Positions 27,983-36,723 of a DNA stretch of 64,000 nucleotides are shown here, piece after piece. Position 1 is the first letter of the stretch; the number at the start of each line of letters is the position of its first letter. Origin of the DNA: UBA6183 sp943372215 (lineage in GTDB: Bacteria > Bacteroidota > Bacteroidia > UKL13-3); contig CALRXU020000004.1 in the NCBI GenBank assembly GCA_943372215.1, forward strand, positions 1 through 64,000, written 5' to 3'. A program made the translations under genes and the position numbers. The notes under the pieces are model-generated. The model was given only the letters and a program-made list of their open reading frames with translations, had not been told where the DNA came from and searched no databases.

Positions 27983-28062
27983 TCCCTCAACTCAGCAAGT
28001 TTATTTTCCAATTGCATAATATCAGTAACCAGCACTTCACGGGCTTTGCTGTCCTTAAATGG
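27983..28062 (-). pseudogene. Relic copy of the ftsK 3' end
   Basis: 80 bases match the last part of the ftsK coding sequence (28803-28882) at 74 of 80 positions, with 36 identical bases in a row. Read on the minus strand in the ftsK frame it still gives FKDSKAREVLVTDIMQLENK and LAELRDH, then a TAG stop at 27973-27975, where ftsK itself ends LAELRERG. It has no start and no upstream ftsK sequence, so it is a displaced tail. It lies just downstream of the ParDE pair. Confidence 0.88.
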
Positions 28063-28089
28063 ACTAAAAATGCAAGTTAGCTCTTAATT

Positions 28090-28389
28090 TCAATCGTTTA
28101 ACCTGCTTTCAATATCCATTTGCTCATGCAAAATCCTAATGATTTCAATCTCCCCCTTTTTCTTATTTATCTTATAAAAGATGAAATGAGCTTTTATTTT
28201 TGATTTGAAATACCCTTCTCTAATATGGCTACAGTTTATACCTGAAGTTGGATGATTGGCCAAATATTCAATTTCATCAATAATAAGGTTATAATATCTA
28301 TCTGCTTGTTCTACCGACCAAGTTTCTAATGTATAAAGCCAAATATTTTCAATGTCGGTTTTGGCTTCGTTACTAATTTTATAAGCCAT
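28090..28389 (-). CDS. parE: RelE/ParE-type toxin
   Basis: A 99-residue toxin of the ParE branch of the RelE superfamily: it opens YKISNEAKTDIENIWLYTLETW (helical hairpin), continues SVEQADRYYNLIIDEIEYLANHPTSG and has the beta-sheet core YFKSKIKAHFIFYKINKKKGEIEIIRILHEQMD. ParE toxins poison DNA gyrase, but a RelE-like ribosome-dependent activity cannot be excluded from sequence. Its ATG shares one base with the stop of the antitoxin gene (28389), the usual coupled order antitoxin then toxin. Confidence 0.92.
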   Translation of the reverse strand: MAYKISNEAKTDIENIWLYTLETWSVEQADRYYNLIIDEIEYLANHPTSGINCSHIREGYFKSKIKAHFIFYKINKKKGEIEIIRILHEQMDIESRLND

Positions 28390-28637
28390 TATTTTGGAAC
28401 ATGCTTTTGATGAATTGTTTTCAAAAACGTTTCTCGATTAAAATTTTTCGCAAATCCCGATTTTTCTCCTTTTTTCAATTCACTTATGAGTTCTACTTTT
28501 TTAGCTTCTTCTTCTTCGAACATTCTTAAAGCAGCACGCACTACCTCGCTGGCCGATGAAAATTTACCGGATTTTACTTGTTGGTTAATAAAATTATTAA
28601 AATAGTCGCCAAGCAGCATCGAAGTATTTTTTGCCAT
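28389..28637 (-). CDS. parD: ParD-type antitoxin
   Basis: An 82-residue antitoxin with an N-terminal ribbon-helix-helix DNA-binding domain (MLLGDYFNNFINQQVKSGKF, then SSASEVVRAALRMFEEEE, the typical ParD signature) and a charged, flexible C-terminus that would wrap the toxin. It likely represses its own operon through the palindrome at 28660-28674, which overlaps the promoter. The cassette sits directly downstream of ftsK on the same strand. Confidence 0.92.
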   Translation of the reverse strand: MAKNTSMLLGDYFNNFINQQVKSGKFSSASEVVRAALRMFEEEEAKKVELISELKKGEKSGFAKNFNRETFLKTIHQKHVPK

Positions 28638-28653
28638 AACGTAAATTTTTTAT

Positions 28654-28674
28654 CAAAAGTACCAATTATTGGTA
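28654..28674 (-). promoter_or_regulatory. ParDE promoter and overlapping palindromic operator
   Basis: On the minus strand the -7 element TACTTTTG lies at 28661-28654. Directly upstream and sharing two bases, 28674-28660 forms a perfect 15-base palindrome, TACCAAT-A-ATTGGTA on this strand. The position between -33 and -7 fits autorepression by ParD. Confidence 0.65.
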
Positions 28675-28792
28675 TGAATTAAAATAATTTTTTCAATTAT
28701 TCTAATAGGGGCTATCATTAAAGTATAATAGGAAAAACCAGTATTATAAACTATGTATTGAATTTTACCTTTGCTTGGTGGATAATTTCCTA

Positions 28793-31417
28793 CTACCCTC
28801 TTTCCCTTAACTCAGCGAGTTTATCTTCCAATTGCATAATATCAGTAACCAGCACTTCACGTGCCTTGCTGCCCTTAAATGGCCCAACAATACCAGCTCT
28901 TTCTAATTGGTCAATTAGTCGGCCTGCGCGGTTATAGCCTAAATTAAGTTTACGTTGCAATAATGAAGTTGAACCTTGTTGGTGTTGAACAATAATTTGA
29001 GCCGCTTCTTCAAATAAACTATCCCGTTCGCGAGGGTCAAACTCAGCAGGACCATTTTCACCGTCCTCTTCCATTTTTACTTCTGGTAATTGGTAAGGCT
29101 CCTTACCTTGTTGACTGCCAATAAAATTGGCAATTTTATCCACTTCGGGCGTATCCACAAAGGCACATTGCAAACGCACCAAATCGTTGCCAACAGTGTA
29201 AAGCATGTCTCCTTTTCCAATCAGTTGGTCCGCCCCGTTGGCATCTAAAATCGTTCTTGAATCTATTTTTTGAGAAACACGGAAGGCCACACGTGCAGGG
29301 AAGTTGGCCTTGATCATTCCCGTAATTACATTTACTGACGGGCGTTGTGTGGCCAAAATTAAATGGATACCAATGGCACGGGCCAATTGTGCCAAGCGGG
29401 CAATGGGCATCTCCACTTCTTTACCTGCGGTCATCATCAAATCAGCCACCTCATCAATAACCACCACTATATAAGGCAAAAAACGATGCGGCATTTTATC
29501 TGTTGGGACTAACCTACGGCTGATAAATTTAGCATTGTATTCTTTTAAGTTTCTTACTTGAGCATCCTTTAACAAATCGTAGCGGCTATCCATTTCAACA
29601 CACAAAGAGTTTAACGTGTTTACTACCAGTTTGGTGTCTGTAATAATGGCATCTGCATCACCCGGTATTTTAGCCAAAAAGTGTCGCTCAATGGTTTTAT
29701 AAATGCTTAACTCTACTTTTTTAGGGTCAATAAGTACAAACTTAATTTGCGAAGGGTGTTTCTTGTACAGCAAAGAAACCAGTATGGCATTTAGCCCAAC
29801 GGATTTTCCTTGTCCGGTAGCACCAGCCATTAATAAGTGAGGCATTTTTGCCAAGTCAGCCACAAACACTTCATTTTGTATAGTTTTACCAAATGCAATG
29901 GGCAAATCCATTTCAGCATTTTGGAAACGTGCACTGCTCAATGCGCTTCGCATGCTTACCATAGCAGGCTTTTCATTAGGTACTTCAATACCAATGGTTC
30001 CGCGCCCAGGGATAGGTGCAATAATGCGGATACCTAAGGCTGCCAAGCTTAAAGCAATATCATCCTCCAGATTTTTGATTTTGGCAATACGCACCCCATC
30101 CTGAGGAACAATTTCGTACAACGTAACCGTTGGACCAATGGTGGCAGATATTTTTTTGATACCGATGTTGTAATTTTTCAGGGTATCCTCAATCATTTTG
30201 GTTTTAATCTGCAATTCAGTACTTTCCACGGTTGATTTGTTTTCCCCACCGTAATCATTCAACAGGTCTAATGAAGGAAACTCATAGTTGCTAAAATCCA
30301 GTGTTGGATCATATTCCGTATCAATGCCACCATATTCGGGTTTCTCAATCACTTCTTCGTCTTCTTCTGGTGTCTCTTGCACTTCCAACACAAGCCCACT
30401 ATCCGTTTTAAGTACACCACTCAACGGAGTTTCAGCAAGTGCAGCAGTAGCTAAAACGGCACTGGCAACCATGGGTACAATGGGTATTACGGGAGTTTCT
30501 TCTTCTGGTTTTTCGTCAGGCTCATCTTCTTCTGGAGTTGGTGCAGGAGTATTGTCAATAGGTGGTTCTATTACCTCAACCTTGTTTTCCTTTACCGTTA
30601 ACACAAAATCATCAGGGTTTAAGGGAGTTTCTTCTTCGGCTTGCGCATAAGCATTTGCAATGGCTTGGTTAATGGTGATACTTCCTAAACTATTGGTGTT
30701 TTCTTGTTCCTCTTCTTCCTCTTTAGCTGGAAGAGGCAAGTCCACGACAGGTTTCGGCTCGTAAAACTTAATGTTAAATACCACCACTAAAAACACCAAT
30801 GAATAAAACACCAATAACAGTGCAGCCCCCAATGTGCCAACAAGCCCCTTAAGATAAATGATACCAAAATGGCCAAATGCTCCGCCAAGTATTTGCCACA
30901 CATCATTAAAAATCAGTCCCAACCCCAACGACAACCAAATAACACCGAAAAAGCTATAACGTATGGTTCGTAAAATGGGTAAAGGGGTAGTGTCTGTAAG
31001 CAGTTTAATACCCAATAACCCCAGTATCAACACAAATGCAAAGGAGGCCAATCCAAAGCCCTTGTATATAAACACATAAGCAATAAGTGCTCCTAATTTG
31101 CCAAGAATATTTTCAGCAACTTCGGCATCATTTTGTACAAACACATCCCAACGCATGCCTTTGGCAATGTTTTGATCAACCTGCCAGCTAAAAATAAATG
31201 AACCAAAGGCAAATGCCATAAAAACTGCAGTAACCAGTAGCACCAACCCACTGGTTTTTAAAAAACGCTCGTCCTGTAAAAAAGCCAGTTTGCCCTTGCG
31301 TTCACTGTCTTTTTTCTTCTCAGGTTTTTGCGGTTCTGGTTTCAGCTCTTCTTCCAGCTCAAGCTCTTTGGGCTCATTACCTACTGTGCTGATTGTGTTC
31401 TGTTTGGCCTTTTTCAT
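28793..31417 (-). CDS. ftsK: DNA translocase FtsK
   Basis: An 874-residue septal DNA pump for chromosome segregation and dimer resolution. The N-terminus has about four transmembrane helices (residues about 55-75, 105-135, 150-170, 185-215). A linker rich in E, P and D follows (about 225-385). The FtsK motor domain has Walker A GATGQGKSVGLN (near 530) and Walker B VVVIDEVADLMM (near 648). A winged-helix gamma domain (about 805-874, GSTSLLQRKLNLGYNRAGRLIDQLERAGIVGP) binds polar KOPS-like sites. The coding sequence is complete, but its last 80 bases exist a second time beyond the ParDE pair, so the current 3' end may not be the original one. An exact -7 element is at 31428-31435. Confidence 0.96.
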   Translation of the reverse strand: MKKAKQNTISTVGNEPKELELEEELKPEPQKPEKKKDSERKGKLAFLQDERFLKTSGLVLLVTAVFMAFAFGSFIFSWQVDQNIAKGMRWDVFVQNDAEVAENILGKLGALIAYVFIYKGFGLASFAFVLILGLLGIKLLTDTTPLPILRTIRYSFFGVIWLSLGLGLIFNDVWQILGGAFGHFGIIYLKGLVGTLGAALLLVFYSLVFLVVVFNIKFYEPKPVVDLPLPAKEEEEEQENTNSLGSITINQAIANAYAQAEEETPLNPDDFVLTVKENKVEVIEPPIDNTPAPTPEEDEPDEKPEEETPVIPIVPMVASAVLATAALAETPLSGVLKTDSGLVLEVQETPEEDEEVIEKPEYGGIDTEYDPTLDFSNYEFPSLDLLNDYGGENKSTVESTELQIKTKMIEDTLKNYNIGIKKISATIGPTVTLYEIVPQDGVRIAKIKNLEDDIALSLAALGIRIIAPIPGRGTIGIEVPNEKPAMVSMRSALSSARFQNAEMDLPIAFGKTIQNEVFVADLAKMPHLLMAGATGQGKSVGLNAILVSLLYKKHPSQIKFVLIDPKKVELSIYKTIERHFLAKIPGDADAIITDTKLVVNTLNSLCVEMDSRYDLLKDAQVRNLKEYNAKFISRRLVPTDKMPHRFLPYIVVVIDEVADLMMTAGKEVEMPIARLAQLARAIGIHLILATQRPSVNVITGMIKANFPARVAFRVSQKIDSRTILDANGADQLIGKGDMLYTVGNDLVRLQCAFVDTPEVDKIANFIGSQQGKEPYQLPEVKMEEDGENGPAEFDPRERDSLFEEAAQIIVQHQQGSTSLLQRKLNLGYNRAGRLIDQLERAGIVGPFKGSKAREVLVTDIMQLEDKLAELRERG

Positions 31418-31427
31418 GTTAACTAAA

Positions 31428-31435
31428 CAAAATTA
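31428..31435 (-). promoter_or_regulatory. -7 promoter element of ftsK
   Basis: On the minus strand TAATTTTG, an exact TAnnTTTG match, ends 10 bases before the ftsK ATG at 31417. Confidence 0.5.
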
Positions 31436-31598
31436 AATAACCACTTTTACTAAATAAACATAGTTACCCACCTTTGCACACGTATACACCATTACTGACA
31501 TATTTTAAAAACACCCTTTTGCAATAGCCGTTAATGTGCGTAAATTCGCCTGTTGGGTAAAAGCTATTCGCATTACAACTTATTAATTAACAGTACAT

Positions 31599-32141
31599 AT
31601 GAATCAACCAGATTTTTTATTATCCTTACTTGAAGTGGTTAAATACATCATTCCCTCACTTGTTGTGTTGGGTGTGGTTCACTTTTTATTGAAGAATTTT
31701 TTTGACAATGAGTTCTTAAGGAGAAAAATGGAATTGAAGGTAGAAAACAGCAAATTGATTACGCCATTAAAGCTTCAGGCTTATGAGCGCATTGTAATTT
31801 TAATGGAACGTATGAGTCCTAACAATTTAATATTTAGGGTGAGCTCTCCCGGTATTAGTGCCACACAACTTAAAATTTTATTGATTGAAGATATTAATAA
31901 CGAATTTAACCACAATGTTTCACAGCAAGTGTACATATCGCCTCAGGCATGGCAAATGGTGCGCATTGCCAAAGAAGAAATGATTAACATTGTAAATACA
32001 GCCTATAGCTCGCTGGGCCCCAACTCTGTTGGCTTGGATTTAAGCAAAGGTATTTTTGAAGTAATGATGAAAATGGATAATATTCCTACCAATAAAGCCC
32101 TAGAGTTTTTACGTAAAGAGTTTCATTTGTTGTTTGATTAA
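31599..32141 (+). CDS. Conserved membrane-anchored protein upstream of mutA
   Basis: A 180-residue protein with one N-terminal transmembrane helix (about residues 12-34, VVKYIIPSLVVLGVVHFLLK) and a cytoplasmic, mostly helical domain without known catalytic residues (KLQAYERIVILMERMSPNNL, EEMINIVNTAYSS). It sits 11 bases before mutA on the same strand and is plainly in the mutase operon. A variant -7 element (TAAATTCG, one mismatch) lies at 31541-31548. The function is unknown; a link with the mutase is suggested by position only. Confidence 0.8.
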   Translation: MNQPDFLLSLLEVVKYIIPSLVVLGVVHFLLKNFFDNEFLRRKMELKVENSKLITPLKLQAYERIVILMERMSPNNLIFRVSSPGISATQLKILLIEDINNEFNHNVSQQVYISPQAWQMVRIAKEEMINIVNTAYSSLGPNSVGLDLSKGIFEVMMKMDNIPTNKALEFLRKEFHLLFD

Positions 32142-32152
32142 TACAAAAGAAC

Positions 32153-33541
32153 ATGACAGATAACAAGTTGTTTGATTCTTTTCCCCCAGTAAGCAAAGAG
32201 CAGTGGGTAAAACAAGTGGTTAAAGACTTAAAGGGAAAGGGTTTTGAAGAAACACTTACCTACCACACACAAGATGGCATAGTGGTTTCACCCTTTTACA
32301 CACACGAAGACATTACACCAATTGGAGGCTTTAAACCATTGTTCGCCCACACGGATTGGGAGATTTGCGCAGAGATTGATGGAACAAACGAGCAAGAAGG
32401 CAATAAACAATTGTTATATGCACTCAATACTGGTGCAACAGCCATCATTTGTTATGTTTATGCCCACGTTAATTTAAGTAAACTGTTCAATGAGGTGCAA
32501 TTGCAGCACATCAAAACACAACTTGTAGTTGAAGGCGATGTACAGGTTTTAATCAATAACCTAAATACATTTATTGCACAGCAAAAAAACGATGCAGCAG
32601 CTTTTTTAGCCTTAAACATTGATCCTGTTGAGCAATTGATGCGCACAGGCAATTGGAGAAACAACGCAGAAAGCGATAAGATTGAATTGGAACAAGTTGT
32701 GACTTGGAATGGTATTCTTTGCATCAATGGCAATGTATATCAACAAGCTGGTGCTCCTCCTGCTTATGAAATAGGTTGTTTGTTGGCACATGCAAACACG
32801 CTCTTGCAAAGCCTACATGCTAAACAACTTGCCCCAAAAGAAATTCAGCTAAACGTGGCTATTGGTGCTGATTATTTTATGGAAATAGCCAAATTAAGGG
32901 CCATTAGAAAAGTTTTCGCGTTGCTGTTTAAAGAACACGGAATAAAAGTTGAGTTGCTCATTCATGCTGAGACATCTAGCCTCAATATGACCTTATTTGA
33001 TGAATATAATAACTTGTTACGGGCAACAACAGCTGCTATGGCAGCTTCCATTGGCGGTTGCAACAGCTTATTTGTAAAGCCATTTGATGCCCTGCGCCAA
33101 ACAGGTAACCAAGTTGCTGAAAGGCTATCACGAAATGTACAACTCATTCTTAAAGAAGAAAGTTACTTGAACCAAATGGCCGATGTGGCTGCGGGTTCTT
33201 ATTTTATTGAATATTTAACCGAAGAGCTTGCAAAAAAAGCATGGAGCAATTTTACCTCCATTGAAAAATCAGAAGGCTTTATAACATGCCTTAAACAAGG
33301 AATTATTCAACAACAAATAGAAGCATTTGCCGATGAACAATTGGCATTATTTGCTAGTGGCAAAACGATTTTAGTTGGCAGTAACAAGTTTCCCAACCCC
33401 AAAGATGTGGTGCATGTAAACAGCCAATTTTTTAATAAGCCAAGCCAAAGCACAAATGCAGAAATACATGTTATAAAGCCAATAAGGCTTTCCGCTGTAT
33501 ATGAGCAAGAACGCATCAGTAAACAAGGGGTAAACAGTTAA
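32153..33541 (+). CDS. mutA: Methylmalonyl-CoA mutase small subunit
   Basis: A 462-residue subunit of the adenosylcobalamin-dependent mutase, which interconverts succinyl-CoA and (R)-methylmalonyl-CoA. Residues about 10-440 are a TIM-barrel related to MutB (IAKLRAIRKVFALLFKEHG, then AETSSLNMTLFDEYNNLLRATTAA, ADVAAGSYFIEYLTEELA). It stops there, without the C-terminal cobalamin-binding-like domain found in the roughly 600-residue small subunits of Propionibacterium and others, and it has no DxHxxG motif, as expected for the non-catalytic partner. Only 10 bases separate it from mutB. Confidence 0.92.
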   Translation: MTDNKLFDSFPPVSKEQWVKQVVKDLKGKGFEETLTYHTQDGIVVSPFYTHEDITPIGGFKPLFAHTDWEICAEIDGTNEQEGNKQLLYALNTGATAIICYVYAHVNLSKLFNEVQLQHIKTQLVVEGDVQVLINNLNTFIAQQKNDAAAFLALNIDPVEQLMRTGNWRNNAESDKIELEQVVTWNGILCINGNVYQQAGAPPAYEIGCLLAHANTLLQSLHAKQLAPKEIQLNVAIGADYFMEIAKLRAIRKVFALLFKEHGIKVELLIHAETSSLNMTLFDEYNNLLRATTAAMAASIGGCNSLFVKPFDALRQTGNQVAERLSRNVQLILKEESYLNQMADVAAGSYFIEYLTEELAKKAWSNFTSIEKSEGFITCLKQGIIQQQIEAFADEQLALFASGKTILVGSNKFPNPKDVVHVNSQFFNKPSQSTNAEIHVIKPIRLSAVYEQERISKQGVNS

Positions 33542-33551
33542 TCAGAATAAC

Positions 33552-35684
33552 ATGAAAAAGAACTTTGCTGATATTCCTTACCAATCTATAGTGCCTGATT
33601 TAACAGCACAAACGGCAACAACTTATACCACTGCAGAACAAATTCCAGTTCAGTCTAATTACACACCAGAGGCCACAGCATCTTTTGAGCACTTACATTT
33701 TGCTGCGGGTTTACCTCCTTTTTTACGTGGGCCATATTCAACCATGTACGCCCTTAACCCTTGGACGATAAGGCAGTATGCAGGGTTCTCCACAGCAGAA
33801 GAATCAAATGCATTTTACAAAAGAAACTTAGCTGCCGGACAAAAAGGATTATCTGTAGCCTTCGATTTGGCCACACATAGAGGATATGACAGTGATCATG
33901 AGCGGGTAGTGGGCGATGTAGGAAAAGCAGGAGTAGCCATTGACTCTATTCTTGATATGAAGGTGTTGTTTGATCAGATTCCCCTAGGAGAAATGTCAGT
34001 ATCAATGACCATGAATGGTGCGGTATTGCCCGTGTTGGCTTTTTATATTGTAGCCGCTGAAGAACAAGGCGTATCATTAGAACAACTGACTGGCACCATT
34101 CAAAACGACATCTTAAAGGAGTTTATGGTGCGGAACACCTATATATATCCGCCTGAAACTTCCATGAAAATTGTGGCAGACATTTTTGAGTACACATCAA
34201 AGTACATGCCCAAGTTTAACTCCATCAGCATTTCTGGTTACCACATGCAGGAAGCCGGGGCAACGGCTGATATTGAATTGGCTTACACGTTAGCAGATGG
34301 ACTGGAATACTTGCGCACTGGCATAAAGGCTGGATTAGATATTGATAGTTTTGCGCCCCGGTTGTCATTTTTCTGGGCCATTGGCATGAACCATTTTATG
34401 GAAATTGCTAAAATGCGTGCTGCAAGAATGTTATGGGCCAAAATAGTGAAACAGTTTAATCCTAAAAGCGATAAATCGTTGGCCCTCCGTACCCATTGCC
34501 AAACCTCTGGTTGGAGTTTAACTGAACAAGATCCATTTAACAATGTGGCCCGAACCAATATAGAAGCAATGGCAGCCGTATTGGGTCATACACAAAGTTT
34601 ACATACGAATGCCTTAGACGAAGCCATCGCCTTGCCAACTGATTTTTCGGCCCGCATAGCCCGCAATACCCAATTGGGTTTACAGTTAGAGCATAATATT
34701 TGCAAAACCGTTGACCCTTGGGGTGGTTCATACCATGTGGAAACACTTACCCATGAGTTGGTACACAAGGCCTGGAAACTGATTGAAGAAGTGGAAGCAT
34801 TAGGAGGTATGGCCAAGGCCATAGAAACCGGACTTCCTAAGATGCGCATTGAAGAAGCCGCAGCAAAAAAACAAGCCCGAATAGATAGTGGGAAAGATAT
34901 TATTGTTGGTGTAAATGCATTTAAAAGCACACAACAGGAACTTATAGAAACGCTAGAAGTAGATAATACCAAAGTGCGTCTTTCGCAAATTGAACGGTTA
35001 AATAAACTCAAATCGGAAAGAAACTCCGATGAAGTGCAACAAAAACTAGATGCCATTACGGAGGCTTGCAAAACAGGCAACGGAAATCTGTTAGCCTTGG
35101 CTGTAGAAGCTGCTCGCGCAAGGGCAACCTTGGGCGAAATTTCATTGGCTTGCGAAAAAGTATTTGGCAGGTACCAGGCCACCATACGTTCAGTAGGAGG
35201 TGTTTACTCAACAGAAATTGCAATGGATAAAAACTTTGAACAAGCCCGCAACCTGGCCAATCAGTTTGCTGAATTGGAAGGCAGAAGGCCACGCATCATG
35301 ATTGCCAAGATGGGACAGGACGGGCATGATAGGGGCGCAAAAGTAATCTCAACCAGTTTTGCCGATATGGGTTTTGATGTGGATATTGGTCCATTGTTTC
35401 AAACACCATTTGAAGCCGCCAAACAAGCTGTAGAAAATGATGTACATATACTAGGTGTTTCAAGCTTAGCTGCTGGACATAAAACATTGGTTCCTCAAGT
35501 CATTGCTGAATTAAAAAAGTTTGGACGCGAAGATATTATGGTTGTTGCAGGTGGCGTAATTCCTCAGCAAGACTATCCCTTTTTAATGGATGCAGGGGTA
35601 AGTGCCATATTTGGCCCAGGCACCATTATCACCGTTGCAGCACAAGATATTTTGCACAAACTCATTAATAAATACCAAGCATAA
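33552..35684 (+). CDS. mutB: Methylmalonyl-CoA mutase large (catalytic) subunit
   Basis: A 710-residue catalytic subunit. The N-terminal substrate barrel has LPPFLRGPYSTMYALNPWTIRQYAGFSTAEESNAFY and the GLSVAFDLATHRGYDSDH segment. The C-terminal cobalamin-binding domain carries the DxHxxG motif in GQDGHDRGAKVI (His near 593), whose His is the lower cobalt ligand, followed by GVSSLAAGHKTLVPQVI and VAGGVIPQQDY. Length matches the family. It is second to last in the operon, 5 bases before meaB. Confidence 0.97.
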   Translation: MKKNFADIPYQSIVPDLTAQTATTYTTAEQIPVQSNYTPEATASFEHLHFAAGLPPFLRGPYSTMYALNPWTIRQYAGFSTAEESNAFYKRNLAAGQKGLSVAFDLATHRGYDSDHERVVGDVGKAGVAIDSILDMKVLFDQIPLGEMSVSMTMNGAVLPVLAFYIVAAEEQGVSLEQLTGTIQNDILKEFMVRNTYIYPPETSMKIVADIFEYTSKYMPKFNSISISGYHMQEAGATADIELAYTLADGLEYLRTGIKAGLDIDSFAPRLSFFWAIGMNHFMEIAKMRAARMLWAKIVKQFNPKSDKSLALRTHCQTSGWSLTEQDPFNNVARTNIEAMAAVLGHTQSLHTNALDEAIALPTDFSARIARNTQLGLQLEHNICKTVDPWGGSYHVETLTHELVHKAWKLIEEVEALGGMAKAIETGLPKMRIEEAAAKKQARIDSGKDIIVGVNAFKSTQQELIETLEVDNTKVRLSQIERLNKLKSERNSDEVQQKLDAITEACKTGNGNLLALAVEAARARATLGEISLACEKVFGRYQATIRSVGGVYSTEIAMDKNFEQARNLANQFAELEGRRPRIMIAKMGQDGHDRGAKVISTSFADMGFDVDIGPLFQTPFEAAKQAVENDVHILGVSSLAAGHKTLVPQVIAELKKFGREDIMVVAGGVIPQQDYPFLMDAGVSAIFGPGTIITVAAQDILHKLINKYQA

Positions 35685-35689
35685 TTTAT

Positions 35690-36673
35690 ATGCAGCAACT
35701 TACCATACCTGAATATGTGGACGGCATTAAAGCGGGCAATGTAGCTATACTCAGTAAAGCCATTACATTGGTAGAAAGCGCTTTGCCTAAACACCAGGAT
35801 ATGGCTGAAAAAGTAATTGAAGCTTGTTTGCCGTTTACTGGCAACTCTATTCGTATTGGTATAACAGGTGTTCCAGGTGTTGGTAAAAGCTCTTTTATCG
35901 AAAAATTTGGGCTTCACCTGATTAATGCCCATCAAAAAAAAGTAGCCGTATTGGCCATTGACCCTAGTAGTTCCATTTCGTTTGGCAGCATATTAGGTGA
36001 TAAAACCCGGATGGAACACTTATCGGTTCATCCAAGTGCTTATATACGCCCAACTGCTTCTGGCTTGGCATTGGGAGGTGTTTCACGCAAAACACGTGAA
36101 AGCATTTATTTGTGTGAAGCGGCTGGCTTTGATACCATTATTGTAGAAACCGTTGGTGTTGGGCAATCGGAAACTGCGGTACACTCAATGGTTGATTTTT
36201 TTTTATTGCTAATGCTTGCAGGTGCAGGTGATGAATTGCAAGGCATTAAAAGAGGTATCATGGAAATGGCCGATGCATTGGTAATTACCAAAGCGGATGG
36301 AGCAAATAAAACCGCAGCAAAGTTAGCAGCCGCTGAATACAAAAGAGCCATGCATTTATTGCCACCTCATGCGGCAGGTTGGATACCTGAAACAGCCGTT
36401 TGCTCCGCAACCGATAATCAAGGTATGGATGACGTTTGGCAGATGATAGAAAGATATCAGCGCCACAGCACGCTTAATCAATACTTTCAACAAAAACGTG
36501 CTAACCAGGCGTTGTATTGGTTGGAAGAAACCATTAACGGGCAGTTAAAACAATGGTTTCTAAATAAGCCACATATGCAGGAAAACTATAATCAGTTAAA
36601 GCAGCAAGTCATAGATGGCAGTATAACCTCATATCATGCATCCCGGCAGTTGATGGCACTTTTTAAGGCATAA
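35690..36673 (+). CDS. meaB: Methylmalonyl-CoA mutase chaperone GTPase MeaB
   Basis: A 327-residue G3E-type P-loop GTPase (ArgK/MeaB family) that guards the mutase during cofactor loading and catalysis. The P-loop is GVPGVGKSSF (residues about 61-70). Also seen are DPSSSISFGSILGDKTRM (switch I region), VETVGVGQSE and the base-specificity TKAD loop. It follows mutB by 5 bases, the standard arrangement, and closes the operon. Confidence 0.96.
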   Translation: MQQLTIPEYVDGIKAGNVAILSKAITLVESALPKHQDMAEKVIEACLPFTGNSIRIGITGVPGVGKSSFIEKFGLHLINAHQKKVAVLAIDPSSSISFGSILGDKTRMEHLSVHPSAYIRPTASGLALGGVSRKTRESIYLCEAAGFDTIIVETVGVGQSETAVHSMVDFFLLLMLAGAGDELQGIKRGIMEMADALVITKADGANKTAAKLAAAEYKRAMHLLPPHAAGWIPETAVCSATDNQGMDDVWQMIERYQRHSTLNQYFQQKRANQALYWLEETINGQLKQWFLNKPHMQENYNQLKQQVIDGSITSYHASRQLMALFKA

Positions 36674-36723
36674 ATTCTCATAAAATTAACGCATAGTTCC
36701 CTTTAACTTTTGTTAATTGCGGT

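Larger units (their letters stand above)
27983..28882. repeat. 80-bp direct repeat (27983-28062 and 28803-28882) bounding the ParDE cassette
   Basis: The two copies of the ftsK tail are in the same orientation, 820 bases apart start to start, with the toxin-antitoxin pair and its promoter between them. This is what remains when an element inserts at the 3' end of a gene and supplies a replacement tail, or when a local duplication is split by an insertion. No recombinase gene lies between the copies. Confidence 0.8.

Noticed and set aside
28090..28792. A recombinase or transposase inside the ParDE cassette
   Set aside because: All six frames of this stretch hold only the toxin and antitoxin; no integrase, transposase or terminal inverted repeats were found.
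30288..30650. 120-residue Ser/Gly-rich open frame on the plus strand within ftsK
   Set aside because: It is the antisense of the E/P/D-rich linker of FtsK; Ser and Gly runs arise from the reverse complement of repeated Glu and Pro codons.
34586..35185. 199-residue open frame antisense to mutB
   Set aside because: It lies fully inside the well-supported mutB coding sequence, has no start context and no recognisable domain.
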